A stretch of 64,000 nt of DNA from JAVVHH01 sp963835135 (lineage in GTDB: Bacteria; Pseudomonadota; Alphaproteobacteria; Acetobacterales; Acetobacteraceae): positions 248,001 to 312,000 of the forward strand of contig CAWIEF010000006.1 of assembly GCA_963835135.1 (NCBI GenBank), read 5' to 3'. Numbering within the stretch: the stretch's first letter is position 1; the number at the start of each line of letters is the position of its first letter. The position numbers and the translations under genes are program-made. Shown one piece after another: positions 61,587 to 64,000 of this stretch. The notes under the pieces were generated by a model. The model was not told the origin of the DNA. It ran no database searches and was given only the letters and a program-made list of their open reading frames with translations.

Positions 61587-62562
61587 ATGACCGTCATCGT
61601 CACTGGCGCGGCCGGGTTCGTCGGATCCCACGTCGCTCACGCGTTGCTGGATCGGGATGAGGCGGTCCTCGGGTCTGGACAATTTGAATGACTACTATGA
61701 CGTCCGGCTCAAGCACGCGCGGCTGACCCGGCTTCAGCAAAGATCCGGCTTCCGCTTCGAGCGGGTCGAGCTCGCCGATAAGGCGGCCGTCTTCTCGGCG
61801 TTCGGTCGGGCTCCTGACGCAAGCCGCGTCGTGCATCTTGCGGCGCAAGCGGGGGTCAGACATTCGATGATCGACCCGTACGCGTATGTGTCGGCGAACG
61901 TGATGGGCCACGTGACCGTGCTGGAAGCGGCGCGCACGCTCGGTCGGCTCGAACACGTGGTGTACGCGAGTTCCTCCTCGGTGTACGGTGGAAGCAAGGC
62001 GCTGCCGTTCGCGGAGAGCGACCCGGTTGACACCCCCGTATCGCTCTATGCGGTCACTAAACGCGCCGATGAGTTGGCCAGCCATGCCTATTGGCACCTT
62101 TATGGGATGCGACTAACCGGGCTGCGGTTCTTCACTGTGTATGGGCCATGGGGACGTCCCGACATGGCATACTACTCGTTCGCGGAAGCGATCACGGCGG
62201 GTAAGCCAATCACGGTCTATGACGAAGGCCGGCTGAAGCGTGACTTCACCTATATCGACGATATCGTCGCCGGGGTGCTGGCTTGCCTGGACCGCCCGCC
62301 AAGACAAGGGCAGGCGCCCCTGCTGTTCAATATTGGCAACAACCGAGGCGAGTTGGTGTCTGACCTCGTCATGCTGCTGGAACAGGAACTGGGGCGGAAG
62401 GCCATCGTTCAGACTGCCCCGCGGCCGGTGGCCGACGTCATGGAGACCTGCGCTGACCTTTCCGCCATCGAGGCGCATGCCGGGTATCGCCCGACGACGC
62501 CGTTGGCTCAGGGCATCCCGCGCTTCGTCCAATGGTTTCGCGACTATGCGGGGCTTTCATGA
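61587..62562 (+). pseudogene. NAD-dependent nucleotide-sugar epimerase (UDP-glucuronate 4-epimerase-like), frameshifted
   Basis: An extended SDR enzyme resembling UDP-glucuronate 4-epimerase. The first 28 codons read MTVIVTGAAGFVGSHVAHALLD (Rossmann GxxGxxG) up to VLG; then the frame shifts and continues as LDNLNDYYDVRLKHARLTRL. Removing one T at about 61674 makes a normal protein of ~324 residues. The rest is complete: HLAAQAGVRHSM, the Ser and YxxxK of VYASSSSVYGG and SLYAVTKRADE, RFFTVYGPWGRPDMA and RDFTYIDDIVAG. The product would supply UDP-galacturonate or similar for surface polysaccharide. Probable sequence error. Confidence 0.82.
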
Positions 62563-62623
62563 TTGCTGCTTGACCGCGTCTGGGACCAGTCTTATGTAGC
62601 GCTCCACCGACGACGCCGACGGC

Positions 62624-62652
62624 TTGACAGCTCAACGGTCCGTCGGTAGTTT
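62624..62652 (+). promoter_or_regulatory. Predicted rRNA promoter
   Basis: TTGACA (62624-62629), a 17-bp spacer and TAGTTT (62647-62652) form a good sigma70-type promoter about 300 bp before the 16S gene, at the usual distance for an rrn P1. Confidence 0.65.
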
Positions 62653-62747
62653 CACGCCCCTGCCCGCTTTGGGGGGTGGGTCGCTCAATCGGAGAAGTCG
62701 GCAATATCACCTGACGGGTGGGGTCGCTGTCGCCTCGGGTGAGAGTT

Positions 62748-62764
62748 TGTTCTTTTGACAATTG
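62748..62764 (+). promoter_or_regulatory. boxA-like antitermination element in the rrn leader
   Basis: TGTTCTTTTGACAATTG resembles the NusB/S10-binding boxA (E. coli TGCTCTTTAACA) and the TTTGACAATTG sequence seen in alphaproteobacterial rRNA leaders. Its embedded TTGACA could also be read as a second promoter, but no matching -10 box is present at 16-18 bp. Confidence 0.6.
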
Positions 62765-62948
62765 TATATTGATGAATACGGACGGATATGTTGGCGGCGT
62801 TTTGGCTGTTGATGGTTATTGTTTGATCCTGGCTGGATTGGATGGTGACTGGAGGCTGGATGTTTGCTGATGGATTGGTTGATGTTGGTGTTTGGTGTTT
62901 GGTTAGGATTTTGTTTGTTTGTGTTTCTGGGAGACTGGGAGCGCGGAT

Positions 62949-64000
<1,052 letters not shown>

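Larger units (their letters stand above)
62563..62948 (+). other. rrn operon upstream and leader region, 386 bp
   Basis: The region contains the rRNA promoter and boxA-like element given separately. From about 62760 to 62940 the plus strand is G/T-rich with very few C residues and many short TGTTT/TGGTT words, quite unlike the GC-rich flanks. It contains no open frame of note and is probably the transcribed 16S leader. Confidence 0.75.

Noticed and set aside
62755..62783. A second rrn promoter using TTGACA at 62755
   Set aside because: No acceptable -10 box is found at 16-18 bp; the sequence fits a boxA-type element better.

Overview
The window is a 64 kb, high-GC piece of an alphaproteobacterial chromosome. 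The 16S rRNA gene that begins near the right edge reads like the Acetobacteraceae group (Acetobacterales), and the gene content fits: YbjN-family protein, phasin, urease with a UrtABCDE urea transporter, COQ9/TetR-like protein, many GTG/TTG starts and stop-start overlaps. A complete set of type II photosynthetic reaction-centre genes makes it a purple phototroph or a close relative. I recall that the acidophilic phototroph Rhodopila globiformis has two different pufLMC sets; this locus could be such a second set, but I cannot test that here.

Layout. 1-10.4 kb: housekeeping genes, mostly on the minus strand (ychF, pth, rplY, a nucleotide-sugar dehydrogenase/glycosyltransferase pair, a histidine phosphatase, prs, a lipoprotein, pgeF, a MidA-type methyltransferase, lgt). 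10.4-14.9 kb: plus-strand genes (UbiK-like, YbjN, proC, TetR/COQ9-like, phasin, ornithine-cyclodeaminase family) and a small lipoprotein. 15.0-19.6 kb: a compact five-gene operon pufL-pufM-pufC-puhA-puhB with no light-harvesting genes and no bacteriochlorophyll or carotenoid genes beside it. Its upstream region carries two TGT-N12-ACA palindromes exactly 8 bp apart, lying over a good sigma70-type promoter. 19.6-26.5 kb: assorted metabolism, envelope and transport genes. 26.5-27.5 kb: an M10-type metalloprotease with a repeated C-terminal module. 27.6-40.0 kb: a nitrogen-scavenging region with a sigma54 promoter, urtABCDE, a methyltransferase, ureDABC, an EcsC protein, ureE, then an opposing nicotinamidase and ureFG. 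40-54 kb: a PEP-CTERM protein, an Hsp70-like protein, rph-rdgB, hrcA, a response regulator, polA, membrane proteins and tRNA-Arg(CCG). 55.5-57.3 kb: mntH-mntR with an MntR-box-like palindrome. 58-62.6 kb: parE, dps, a 3-hydroxybutyrate dehydrogenase and a nucleotide-sugar epimerase. 62.6-64 kb: rrn promoter, boxA-like element and the first ~1050 nt of 16S rRNA.

How it works together. The reaction-centre operon supplies L, M, tetraheme cytochrome, H and an assembly factor from one promoter, apparently under a PpsR/CrtJ-type aerobic repressor; antenna and pigment genes must lie elsewhere if it is functional. The urea block imports urea through an ABC transporter and hydrolyses it with nickel urease, probably under NtrC/sigma54 nitrogen control.

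Caution: five genes (a family-5 solute-binding protein, hrcA, polA, a membrane protein and an epimerase) are broken by one frameshift each while both halves keep conserved protein sequence. Four are explained by exactly one extra base. I think sequence error is the most likely cause, but cannot exclude real mutation.
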